Part shown: positions 7,511-15,810 of the stretch, one piece after another
How positions within the stretch are numbered: the stretch's first letter is position 1
Layout of the letters: each line of letters begins with the position of its first letter
Assembly (NCBI RefSeq): GCF_017565405.1
Contig: NZ_JAGEKR010000015.1
Location: forward strand, 1-64,000
DNA length: 64,000 nucleotides
Source: Allobranchiibius sp. CTAmp26
GTDB lineage: Bacteria; Actinomycetota; Actinomycetes; Actinomycetales; Dermatophilaceae
Direction of reading: 5' to 3'
Program-made: the position numbers and the translations under genes
Notes under the pieces: generated by a model
What the model was told of the DNA's origin: nothing
What the model saw: the letters and a program-made list of their open reading frames with translations, nothing else
Databases searched by the model: none

Positions 7511-9079
7511 ATGTCCGTCAGCACTCAGAAGTCGGTCGAGACGACCGAACCGCCACCTGGTGGCACCCGTCATCTCGGCGTCGCACTGATCGTCATCGCG
7601 TTCGCGCAGCTGATGATCGTGCTCGACGCCACCATCGTGAACATCGCGCTCCCGCGCATCCAGCGCGACGCGTCGCAGCATCTGTCGCAGGCCGACCAGG
7701 TGCAGTGGGTCGTCACGGCCTACGCACTCGCCCTGGGCAGCCTGCTGCTGCTGGGAGGGCGCCTGGGCGACCTCTACGGCCGCCGCAAGATGTTCGTCGT
7801 CGGCGTCGGGATCTTCTCGATCGCCTCGCTGCTCGGCGGCCTTGCGCCCACCGGCACGCTGCTCATCTCCGCCCGGGTCCTGCAGGGCGTCGGCGCCGCA
7901 CTCGCCCAGCCGGCCGCGCTGGCACTGATCAACACCACGTTCCCGGTCGGCAAGGAGCGCAACCGGGCCATGGCGGTGTACGCCGCCATGTCCGGCATGG
8001 GCGCCGCTGTCGGCCTCATCCTCGGAGGGGCCCTCACCCAGGCACTCGGCTGGGAGTGGACGTTCTTCATCAACGTCCCGATCGGGCTGGCGGTCGCGAT
8101 CGCCGCGCCGCGCGTGCTGGTCGAGTCAGAAGGACATGACGGGCGCCTGGACATTCCGGGTGCCGTCACCGCCACCGCCGGCTTGTTCGGCATCGTCTAC
8201 GGCCTGTCGCACGCCGGCGGGCACTCCTGGGGTGACGCACTCACCCTGGTGCCGCTCGGACTCGGCATCGCGCTGCTCGTCATCTTCGTGATCGTCGAGA
8301 GCCGCGTGCAGCACCCGTTGCTGCCGTTGCGGATCGTCGCCGACCGCACCCGCGGGGTGAGCCTGTTCGCCATGCTCATCGTGGGTGCCGGGATGTTCGC
8401 GATGTTCTTCTTCCTCGGTCTGTTCCTGCAGCAGGTGCTCGGGTACTCCCCGATCAAGAGCGGTCTGGCGTTCCTGCCGTTCAGCGCCGGCATCGTGGTC
8501 GCCGCGGGCATCGCCACCAATGTCGTCGCCCGCATCGATCCGCGCTGGATCGCCGGTTTCGGTGGAATCCTCGCCACGTTCGGCATGTGGGGCTTCACCC
8601 ACCTGTCGGTCGACTCCGGCTACTGGAGCCACCTGTTCCCGTACATCGTGGTCATGTCGCTCGGCATGGGCCTGGTCTTCATCCCGCTGACGTTGACGGC
8701 CACCGCCGGCGTGCGGGGTGACGACGCAGGAGCAGCGGCGTCCGCGTTGAACACCATGCAGCAGGTCGGTGGTGCCGTGGGCATCGCGGCGCTGACCACG
8801 GTGTTCACCCATGCCGCCACCGCGCACGGCAAGGTGCTCGGGGCTGCTGCGGCCGCCAAGGCCAAGGCGGCAGCCGCCGCCGGCCAGACCCCGACGTCCG
8901 CACAGGTGGCCGCGGGGAAGCACCAGATCGCGCTGCACGTCCAGACGTACGCCTCGTCGCACGTCTACTGGGTGGCGGCCGGCATGATCCTGATCGGCGC
9001 GCTCAGCCTGTTCGCGTTCCTGACCGTCAGCCACGAGCACCTGCAGACCGACGGCAACGCCGCGGTCGCCGCGGCCTGA
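7511..9079 (+). CDS. Major facilitator superfamily drug exporter, DHA2 (EmrB/QacA) type
   Basis: This 522-residue proton-driven efflux protein has about 14 hydrophobic segments. It carries the DHA2 motif [11 protein letters not shown] near residue 40 and the cytoplasmic loop motif [14 protein letters not shown] near residue 90. The ATG at 7511 follows GAAGGAG with a 5-nt gap and fits better than upstream codons, which would add a Pro/His-rich tail with no counterpart. An Ala-rich insertion around residues 440-470 ([13 protein letters not shown]) sits between late helices and is variable in the family. The partner TetR gene is immediately upstream. The substrates are unknown; family members export cationic dyes, antiseptics and antibiotics. 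Confidence 0.92.
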   Translation: MSVSTQKSVETTEPPPGGTRHLGVALIVIAFAQLMIVLDATIVNIALPRIQRDASQHLSQADQVQWVVTAYALALGSLLLLGGRLGDLYGRRKMFVVGVGIFSIASLLGGLAPTGTLLISARVLQGVGAALAQPAALALINTTFPVGKERNRAMAVYAAMSGMGAAVGLILGGALTQALGWEWTFFINVPIGLAVAIAAPRVLVESEGHDGRLDIPGAVTATAGLFGIVYGLSHAGGHSWGDALTLVPLGLGIALLVIFVIVESRVQHPLLPLRIVADRTRGVSLFAMLIVGAGMFAMFFFLGLFLQQVLGYSPIKSGLAFLPFSAGIVVAAGIATNVVARIDPRWIAGFGGILATFGMWGFTHLSVDSGYWSHLFPYIVVMSLGMGLVFIPLTLTATAGVRGDDAGAAASALNTMQQVGGAVGIAALTTVFTHAATAHGKVLGAAAAAKAKAAAAAGQTPTSAQVAAGKHQIALHVQTYASSHVYWVAAGMILIGALSLFAFLTVSHEHLQTDGNAAVAAA

Positions 9080-9093
9080 TCGATCCGGTTCCC

Positions 9094-9131
9094 GAGAGGG
9101 CCGCCACACCGACCGGTGTGGCGGCCCTCTC
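9094..9131 (+). terminator. Strong hairpin terminator after the exporter gene
   Basis: A perfect 17-bp stem (GAGAGGGCCGCCACACC and its complement) closes a GACC tetraloop 14 bp after the exporter stop codon. There is no U-tract, as is common for actinobacterial hairpin terminators. It separates the exporter from pyc. Confidence 0.8.
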
Positions 9132-9242
9132 CTCGTCCGCAGACCGGGGTACGAGATGCGAGGCGACGCCCGGCGCCCACCGATTAGGGTTCTGCGCACG
9201 AGTACGACGTGTCTGCACCGCAGCCGGATGAGGGAGTCCCCC

Positions 9243-12200
9243 GTGTTCCGCAAGGTCCTTGTCGCCAACCGAGGTGAGATCGCCGTCCGCGCGTTCCGCG
9301 CCGCCACCGAACTCGGTGCTGCCACCGTCGCGGTCTTCCCGTACGAGGACCGCAAGAGCGAACACCGCATGAAGGCCGACGAGGCCTACCAGATCGGCGA
9401 GGTCGGGCACCCCGTGCGTGCCTACCTCGACCCGCAGGAGATCGTCCGGGTCGCTCTCGAATGCGAGGCCGACGCGGTCTATCCCGGCTACGGCTTCCTC
9501 TCGGAGAACCCGGCCCTGGCCGAGGCGTGCGAGGCCGCCGGAGTCACCTTCGTGGGCCCCCCGCCCGAGGTCTTGCACCTCACCGGCAACAAGGCGCACG
9601 CCATCGCGGCCGCGAAGGCAGCCGGCCTGCCGACGCTGCGCAGCATCGCGCCCAGCGACGACCTGCAGACGCTGCTCGAAGGCGCCGCCGAGATCGGCTA
9701 CCCCGTCTTCGTCAAGGCCGTCGCCGGTGGCGGCGGTCGCGGCATGCGCCGGGTGCAGCGCGCCGAGGATCTACGCGAGTCGCTCGAGGCAGCCATGCGC
9801 GAGGCGCAGGCGGCGTTCGGCGACGCCACCTGTTTCATCGAGGAAGCGGTGGTGGATCCGCGGCACATCGAGGTACAGATCCTCGCCGACGGCCAGGGCA
9901 CGGTGCTGCACCTGTACGAGCGCGACTGCTCGGTGCAGCGCCGCCATCAGAAGGTCGTGGAGATCGCGCCCGCCCCCAACCTGCCCGAGGAACTGCGCGA
10001 TCGGATCTGCGCCGATGCGGTCTCCTTCGCCCGCGAGATCGGTTACGTCAACGCGGGCACGGTCGAGTTCCTGCTGGACCCGTCGGGTCGCTACGTCTTC
10101 ATCGAGATGAACCCGCGCATCCAGGTCGAGCACACCGTGACCGAGGAGATCACCGACGTCGACCTCGTCTCCTCGCAGTTGCGCATCGCATCGGGCGAGA
10201 GCCTCGCCGACCTGGGGCTGGCTCAGGAGGACATCCGAGTGCGGGGCGCCGCGCTGCAGTGCCGGATCACCACCGAGGACCCCTCGAACGGCTTCCGGCC
10301 CGACACCGGCACCATCACCGTCTACCGCTCGGCCGGCGGGTCCGGGGTCCGCCTGGACGGCGGCACGATCTTCGTCGGCGCCGAGGTGAGCGCGCACTTC
10401 GACTCGATGCTGGTCAAGCTCACCTGCCGCGGGCGCGACTTCACGACCGCCGTCCGCCGGGCGCGTCGCGCGCTGGCCGAGTTCCGGGTGCGCGGGGTGA
10501 GCACCAACATCCCGTTCCTGCAGAGCGTGCTGGAGGAGCCGGACTTCCTGGCCGGTCGGGTCACCACCTCGTTCATCGAGGAACGGCCGCAACTCTTGAA
10601 CGCGCGGGTCCCCGGCGACCGCGGCACGAAGCTGCTCACCTACCTGGCCTACCAGAGCGTCAATCGCCCGTACGGCTCCTCGGCCATCACGCATTCCGCC
10701 CGCAGCAAGCTGCCCACGGCGGACCTGGACGCGCCTGTCCCGGTCGGCGCGCGGGACCTGCTGCTCCGCGAAGGACCCGAGGCGTTCGCCCGGGCGCTGC
10801 GCGCCCAGACCGCCGTCGGTGTCACCGAGACCACCTACCGCGACGCCCACCAGTCGCTGCTCGCCACCCGGGTCCGCACCCGCGACCTGCTGCACGTCGC
10901 GCCCTACACCGCGCGCCTGACGCCCCAGCTGCTGTCGGTCGAGGCCTGGGGCGGCGCGACGTACGACGTCGCTCTGCGCTTCCTGTCCGAGGATCCCTGG
11001 GACCGCTTGGAGCAGTTGCGTGCCGCCATGCCGAATCTGCCCATCCAGATGCTGTTGCGGGGCCGCAACACCGTCGGCTACACCCCGTATCCGACCCGGG
11101 TCACGGACGCCTTCGTGGTGGAGGCCGCCCACACCGGGGTCGACATCTTCCGCATCTTCGACGCCCTGAACGACATCGAGCAGATGCGGCCGGCAATCGA
11201 CGCGGTGCGCTCTTCGACGTCGGCGATCGCCGAGGTCGCCCTGTGCTACACCGGCGACCTCAGCAACCCCGGCGAGAAGCTCTACACCCTCGACTACTAC
11301 CTTCGGCTCGCCGAGCAGATCGTGGACGCCGGCGCACACATCCTGGCGATCAAGGACATGGCCGGTCTGTTGCGTGCCCCCGCTGCCAAGGTGCTGGTCG
11401 GGGCCCTCCGCGAACGCTTCGACCTGCCGGTGCACCTGCACACCCACGACACGGCGGGCGGTCAGCTCGCGACGCTGCTGTCCGCGATCGATGCCGGCGT
11501 GGACGCGGTCGACGCGGCCAGCGCGTCAATGGCGGGGACCACGAGTCAGCCGTCACTATCGGCCCTGGTCGCGGCCACCGACGCCACCCCGCGGGCGACC
11601 GGACTGGACCTGCAGGCGGTCTGCGACCTGGAGCCCTACTGGGAGGCGGTGCGCGCTCTCTACAAACCGTTCGAGTCGGGCCTGGCCTCCCCCACCGGGC
11701 GGGTCTACCACCACGAGATCCCCGGCGGCCAGCTGTCCAACCTGCGCCAGCAGGCGATCGCGCTCGGCCTCGGCCACCGCTTCGAGGCCATCGAGGACAT
11801 GTACGCCGCCGCGAACGCCATGCTGGGGCACATCGTGAAGGTGACCCCGAGCTCCAAGGTCGTCGGGGATCTCGCGCTCTCGCTGGTCGGGGCCGGCGTG
11901 GACCCGGCCGACTTCGAGCAGGATCCTGGCCGCTTCGACATCCCCGACTCGGTGGTCGGCTTCTTGGCCGGCGACCTCGGCGACCCGCCGGGGGGCTGGC
12001 CGGAGCCGTTCCGCACCAAGGCGCTGCAGGGCCGCACCATCACCCCGCCGCAGGCGACCCTGTCCGAGGAGGACGAGCAGGCACTGGCCCAGACCCCGCG
12101 ACGGACCCTCAACAGGCTGCTCTTCCCCGGACCGACGAAGGACTTCGAGCAGTCCAAGGAGCGCTACTACGACCTGTCGCTGCTCGCGACCCGGGAGTTC

Positions 12201-12626
12201 CTCTACGGCCTGGAGCCGGACACCGAGTACGAACTCGACCTGGAGCCCGGCAAGCGGCTGCTGCTGTCGATCCAGTCGATCGGCGAGCCGGACGAGCGCG
12301 GTCTGCGCACCGTGATGTGCCTGGTCAACGGGCAGTTGCGGCCCGTACAGGTCAAGGACGAGAACGCGAAGGTCGAGGTCACCCAGACCGAACGCGCCGA
12401 CCCGAACGACAAGGCGCAGATCGCGGCGCCGTTCGCCGGGGTGGTGACCTTGTCGGTCGCCGAGGGCGATGAGATCACGGCCGGGACCGCCGTCGGCACG
12501 ATCGAGGCCATGAAGATGGAGGCCGCGATCACCTCCCCGGTCGTCGGGACCGTGCGCAGGGTCGCCCTCGGTGGCCCCGGGCCGGTCGAGGGCGGCGATC
12601 TGCTGATCGTGCTCGATCTCGCATGA
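9243..12626 (+). CDS. pyc: Pyruvate carboxylase
   Basis: This biotin enzyme carboxylates pyruvate to oxaloacetate with ATP and bicarbonate and replenishes the citric acid cycle. With the GTG at 9243, which follows GAGGGAG by 7 nt, the protein is 1127 residues, the usual length. Domains in order are biotin carboxylase (starting FRKVLVANRGEIAVRAF, with the Gly-rich loop AGGGGRGM), carboxyltransferase (ETTYRDAHQSLLATR, VHLHTHDTAGG), and a C-terminal biotin carrier with EAMKMEA, whose modified lysine is about residue 1091. The stop overlaps the next gene's start (12623-12626). It pairs metabolically with the malic enzyme at 1832-3274. Confidence 0.97.
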   Translation: MFRKVLVANRGEIAVRAFRAATELGAATVAVFPYEDRKSEHRMKADEAYQIGEVGHPVRAYLDPQEIVRVALECEADAVYPGYGFLSENPALAEACEAAGVTFVGPPPEVLHLTGNKAHAIAAAKAAGLPTLRSIAPSDDLQTLLEGAAEIGYPVFVKAVAGGGGRGMRRVQRAEDLRESLEAAMREAQAAFGDATCFIEEAVVDPRHIEVQILADGQGTVLHLYERDCSVQRRHQKVVEIAPAPNLPEELRDRICADAVSFAREIGYVNAGTVEFLLDPSGRYVFIEMNPRIQVEHTVTEEITDVDLVSSQLRIASGESLADLGLAQEDIRVRGAALQCRITTEDPSNGFRPDTGTITVYRSAGGSGVRLDGGTIFVGAEVSAHFDSMLVKLTCRGRDFTTAVRRARRALAEFRVRGVSTNIPFLQSVLEEPDFLAGRVTTSFIEERPQLLNARVPGDRGTKLLTYLAYQSVNRPYGSSAITHSARSKLPTADLDAPVPVGARDLLLREGPEAFARALRAQTAVGVTETTYRDAHQSLLATRVRTRDLLHVAPYTARLTPQLLSVEAWGGATYDVALRFLSEDPWDRLEQLRAAMPNLPIQMLLRGRNTVGYTPYPTRVTDAFVVEAAHTGVDIFRIFDALNDIEQMRPAIDAVRSSTSAIAEVALCYTGDLSNPGEKLYTLDYYLRLAEQIVDAGAHILAIKDMAGLLRAPAAKVLVGALRERFDLPVHLHTHDTAGGQLATLLSAIDAGVDAVDAASASMAGTTSQPSLSALVAATDATPRATGLDLQAVCDLEPYWEAVRALYKPFESGLASPTGRVYHHEIPGGQLSNLRQQAIALGLGHRFEAIEDMYAAANAMLGHIVKVTPSSKVVGDLALSLVGAGVDPADFEQDPGRFDIPDSVVGFLAGDLGDPPGGWPEPFRTKALQGRTITPPQATLSEEDEQALAQTPRRTLNRLLFPGPTKDFEQSKERYYDLSLLATREFLYGLEPDTEYELDLEPGKRLLLSIQSIGEPDERGLRTVMCLVNGQLRPVQVKDENAKVEVTQTERADPNDKAQIAAPFAGVVTLSVAEGDEITAGTAVGTIEAMKMEAAITSPVVGTVRRVALGGPGPVEGGDLLIVLDLA

Positions 12627-13408
12627 ACCGAGCACGGGCAGCGGCCGCCGGGTGCCTGGCCGGTGCCGTAGGCCTCCTGCTGACCGGGTGCGGCGGCGGC
12701 GCGGCGTCGTACGGCGGTCCCACCAGCTGGCCGGCGCAGGCTCCCTCGGGCGTCTTCACGACCGGGGCGGTCGACTCCGGGTCAAGCGCCCGGGCGGCCG
12801 TCTCCGCCCCGTCGACCTGGACCGTGGAACGCGGCACCCACGGCGACCCGAACGTGGACTCCGCGTCCTGGCCCGACGCGGCCGGGGTGTTCACCGACAA
12901 GCAGCTGGCGACCCTGTTCCCCGAGGCGGCCACGGTGGCCACCCCGACGTGCAGCAAGCTCACGCTCCCCGGTGGCACCAGGACGGCGAAGAACAGCGCG
13001 TGCACCTGGTCGGTGTCGCTGCCGGAGTCCGGCGGCACCGTGAGCACGGTGATGCTGTCCTTCCACGGGTTCGGGGCGGACGGTCCGATGACCGCGGCGT
13101 GGATCGCGGACGAACGCACGCAGATCACCGGCAGGATCACCGGTGACGTCTTCTTCACCTCCGGCACCTTCGGCGCCAAGGGCAGCTACTTCCTGTCCAA
13201 CATGCACTCCTCGGTGCTGGTCTCCAACGGCGACAACGCCGCGTGGATCGACCTGGACTTCTCCGGCTTCTACCAGGCCTTCGGCAACAACGCGGACAAG
13301 ACCCTGACGGGGCTGCGCACCCAGGTCTTCCCCGTGCTGGTCGAGGACCTGGTCGGCCGGCTGCCCCGAGCGAGCACCGGCGTTCCCGTCACCGTCACCG
13401 CGTCCTGA
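12623..13408 (+). CDS. Secreted lipoprotein, possibly DUF3558-like
   Basis: The 261-residue product starts with a signal peptide and a clean lipobox, LLTGC (cysteine at about residue 23), so it should be lipid-anchored on the outer face of the membrane. The mature part opens with a Gly/Ser/Pro-rich linker. It then has paired cysteines in TPTCSKLTLPGG and KNSACTWSVSLPE, an arrangement resembling DUF3558 lipoproteins; I hold that assignment loosely. Its ATG overlaps the pyc stop codon, so it is translationally coupled to a cytoplasmic enzyme with no obvious functional link. Its 3' end overlaps the opposite-strand gene by 14 bp. Confidence 0.75.
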   Translation: MNRARAAAAGCLAGAVGLLLTGCGGGAASYGGPTSWPAQAPSGVFTTGAVDSGSSARAAVSAPSTWTVERGTHGDPNVDSASWPDAAGVFTDKQLATLFPEAATVATPTCSKLTLPGGTRTAKNSACTWSVSLPESGGTVSTVMLSFHGFGADGPMTAAWIADERTQITGRITGDVFFTSGTFGAKGSYFLSNMHSSVLVSNGDNAAWIDLDFSGFYQAFGNNADKTLTGLRTQVFPVLVEDLVGRLPRASTGVPVTVTAS

Positions 13409-13814
13409 GGCCCCCGTCGCGTCTACCGGCGGTGGCCGTCCAGCCCCCGGCGAGGGTGGCCACCCCGACGACCACGACGAGGACTCCGAGCGCTGGAGCC
13501 CCGCCGCGTGCCAGGGTCACCCCGATCAGGACGACGAACACGCCCCAGACCAGGGTCGGGCTGCGGGCGCCGTCCTGCGCGCGCAGCAGTGCCCGAGCGA
13601 TGAGGCCGGCGCCGAGAGCGAAGACCAGGACCACGATCGCGAGCGTCAGCGACCGGCCCGCGTCGGATTCCTTGCCACCGATCGTGCGCACGACCAGCAG
13701 CACGCCGAGGACGAGCAGCACCACGCCCTGCAGCGCCATCAGGGCTGCAGGGAGGGCCCGTCGCCATGCCGGAGAGGGAGGCGGGCGCTGCATGTCGGGG
13801 TCGTCGAGAGACAC
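13395..13814 (-). CDS. Small membrane protein of unknown function
   Basis: The product is about 139 residues. It has four hydrophobic segments, the first being ALMALQGVVLLVLGVLLVV, separated by short charged loops, and a basic C-terminus (TAGRRDGGLRTR). The layout resembles small actinobacterial integral membrane proteins with no assigned role. Start choice is uncertain: a GTG at 13814, an ATG at 13793 and a further in-frame codon at 13856 are all possible and none has a strong Shine-Dalgarno sequence. It converges with the lipoprotein gene with a 14-bp overlap. Confidence 0.6.
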   Translation of the reverse strand: MSLDDPDMQRPPPSPAWRRALPAALMALQGVVLLVLGVLLVVRTIGGKESDAGRSLTLAIVVLVFALGAGLIARALLRAQDGARSPTLVWGVFVVLIGVTLARGGAPALGVLVVVVGVATLAGGWTATAGRRDGGLRTR

Positions 13815-14064
13815 CCGACGATGGTAGGCGGGGACCGCGTGTGACCAAGGACTCACCTTCGAGACCGAAATGCCGCACGGAAACCCTTGTGCCTACGTGT
13901 TGGAGTCTGTGAAGGTAGGAACATCCGTGCGTGGCGCGTCGTTGGGCTATGCAACAGGTCGTTGCTTGCGGCCTCAGCCGCTACGCCGGATCACCAAGCT
14001 GACGGACCAAGGTAGCTCCGTGTGCGCTAGCGCACGGGGTTTGATGTGCAAGGAGCGAAACCAC

Positions 14065-14313
14065 ATGGATTGGCGCAACCGCGCTGCGTGTCTGGACGAG
14101 GACCCCGAGCTGTTCTTCCCCATCGGGAACACCGGCCCCGCCCTGCAGCAGATCGAAGACGCCAAGGCCGTCTGTCGTCGCTGCCCCGTCATCGACACCT
14201 GCTTGAAGTGGGCCCTGGAGTCCGGCCAGGACGCCGGCGTCTGGGGTGGACTGTCCGAGGACGAGCGTCGCGCTCTCAAGCGACGCAACGCCCGCGCCCG
14301 CCGCGCCGGCTGA
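14065..14313 (+). CDS. whiB1: WhiB1/WblE iron-sulfur transcription factor
   Basis: This 82-residue protein holds a [4Fe-4S] cluster through Cys9, Cys37, Cys40 and Cys46 (C-X27-CXXC-X5-C). It then shows the sigma-contact turn GVWGG (58-62) and a basic DNA-binding tail, SEDERRALKRRNARARR. The near-identity to M. tuberculosis WhiB1 (start MDWR, PELFFPIGNTGPALQQI) supports the specific name. WhiB1 binds the housekeeping sigma factor and responds to nitric oxide. The ATG follows AGGAG by 9 nt. As in mycobacteria the next gene on the opposite strand is pdtaS, here 2 bp away tail to tail. The 208-bp upstream region should hold its promoter, but I could not assign convincing -35/-10 elements. Confidence 0.95.
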   Translation: MDWRNRAACLDEDPELFFPIGNTGPALQQIEDAKAVCRRCPVIDTCLKWALESGQDAGVWGGLSEDERRALKRRNARARRAG

Positions 14314-14315
14314 CG

Positions 14316-15791
14316 TCACCCGGAACTCACCCGCACCCGGCACCGCACGACCGTGCCGGACTCCGCTCCGCGTTCCCAGGAGATCGACCCCGCGAGGTCG
14401 GTGACCAGGGACTGCACGATCTGACTTCCGAGCCCGGCGTCGTCCACCTCGAAGTGCGCGGGCAGTCCACTGCCGTCGTCGCGGACCTCCATCACCAGGT
14501 CGTCCCTGCCGCTGGGTGACGAAGTGCGTCGCACGTCCACCTGCACCTGCCCGCCTCGATCGGCGAAACCGTGCTCGACGGCGTTCTGCACCAGTTCCGC
14601 GAGGATCATCGCGAGGGTGGTCGCGTCCTCGGCGGTCAGGAAACCGAACGATCCGGTCAGTGTGCCGGCCACCCGGGTGCCGGACCGGTTGGCGAGCTCG
14701 ATGGCGGCGGAGATGGACCGCTGGGCGATCTCGTCGAAGGACACGTGGTCGTCGAGGCGGGCGCTGAGCGTGTCGTGCACGTCCGCGATCGTCGCCACTC
14801 GGCGTACGGCGTCCTCCAGGGACGCGCGTGCCGCCGGGTCGTCCAGGCGACGGGCCTGCAGTCGCAGCACCGCGGCGACCGTCTGCAGGTTGTTCTTCAC
14901 CCGGTGGTGGATCTCGCGGATGGTGGCGTCCTTGGTGAGCAGTTCCCGCTCCCGGCGGCGCTGCTCGGAGATGTCCCGCACGAGCAGCACCGCGCCGACC
15001 CGCGTGCCCCCCTCGACCAACGGGATCGCTCGCGCGCTCACGATGGCGTCACCGGAGTCGATCTCGGTGTGCCACGGCACCCGCCCGGCGACCACCAGCA
15101 TCAACTCCTCGTCGACCGGTCCCCGGTCGGGCAGCACCTGCTCCAGCACGGACACCAGCCGCACCCCGACCAGTTCACCGGCGTACCCGAGCCGGTGCGC
15201 CGCCGAGACCGCGTTGGGGCTGGCGTAGGTGACCGCCCCTTCGCCGTCCAGTCGCAGCACACCGTCGCCGACCCTCGGCGCACCGCGGCGTCCCTGCGCG
15301 GCCGAACCACGTTGCGGGAACTCGCCGTTCGCGATCATTCGGGCAAGCGCGTCGGCGGTCGCGAGGTAGGTCACCTCGAGCCGGCTGAGGGTGCGCATGG
15401 CGGCGAGGTTGGTGTAGCGGGTGAGGACGGCGATCGCGCGACCGTCCATCACCACCGGCACCGCCTCGGACCGCACCGGCGCCTCGCTGCGCCACAGCGG
15501 CATCGCCGACCGGATCTGCCGGCGTTCGGCGTACGCCTGCAGCACGAACTCGTCCCGGGGCAGGTCCAGCTCTCGCCCGACCAGGTCCTCGGTGAAGACG
15601 CCCACCCCGGTCGTGGGGCGGACGTGCGCGGCCGCCACCCAGGTGCCGTCGACCGAGGGCACCCACAGGGCCAGGTCGGCGAAGGACAAGTCGGCGATCA
15701 ACTGCCAGTCCGCGACCAGCAGGTGCAGCCACTCGACCTCCGACTCCTGCAGGACCGTGCGTTCGGCGACGACGTCCTTCAGTGAGGGCAC
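14316..15791 (-). CDS. pdtaS: Cytosolic sensor histidine kinase PdtaS
   Basis: The 491-residue soluble kinase has an N-terminal GAF-like domain (residues about 1-155) and a PAS domain (about 170-275). A HisKA_2 dimerisation domain with HHRVKNNLQT (295-304) and a C-terminal HATPase domain (ELVQNAVEH, DDGSGLP) follow. Domain order, length and its place next to whiB1 match M. tuberculosis Rv3220c. There it phosphorylates the ANTAR-type RNA-binding regulator PdtaR, which controls antitermination; that partner is not in this window. No membrane segment is present. The start is a GTG at 15791. The gdh gene on the same strand ends 19 bp upstream, so read-through from that transcript is possible. Confidence 0.93.
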   Translation of the reverse strand: MPSLKDVVAERTVLQESEVEWLHLLVADWQLIADLSFADLALWVPSVDGTWVAAAHVRPTTGVGVFTEDLVGRELDLPRDEFVLQAYAERRQIRSAMPLWRSEAPVRSEAVPVVMDGRAIAVLTRYTNLAAMRTLSRLEVTYLATADALARMIANGEFPQRGSAAQGRRGAPRVGDGVLRLDGEGAVTYASPNAVSAAHRLGYAGELVGVRLVSVLEQVLPDRGPVDEELMLVVAGRVPWHTEIDSGDAIVSARAIPLVEGGTRVGAVLLVRDISEQRRRERELLTKDATIREIHHRVKNNLQTVAAVLRLQARRLDDPAARASLEDAVRRVATIADVHDTLSARLDDHVSFDEIAQRSISAAIELANRSGTRVAGTLTGSFGFLTAEDATTLAMILAELVQNAVEHGFADRGGQVQVDVRRTSSPSGRDDLVMEVRDDGSGLPAHFEVDDAGLGSQIVQSLVTDLAGSISWERGAESGTVVRCRVRVSSG

Positions 15792-15810
15792 GGCGTGAGC
15801 CTAGCGAGCC

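Noticed and set aside
9461-12472. 1003-residue plus-strand reading frame
   Set aside because: Shadow of pyc in another frame, with Arg/Gly/Ala-rich composition typical of high-GC DNA.
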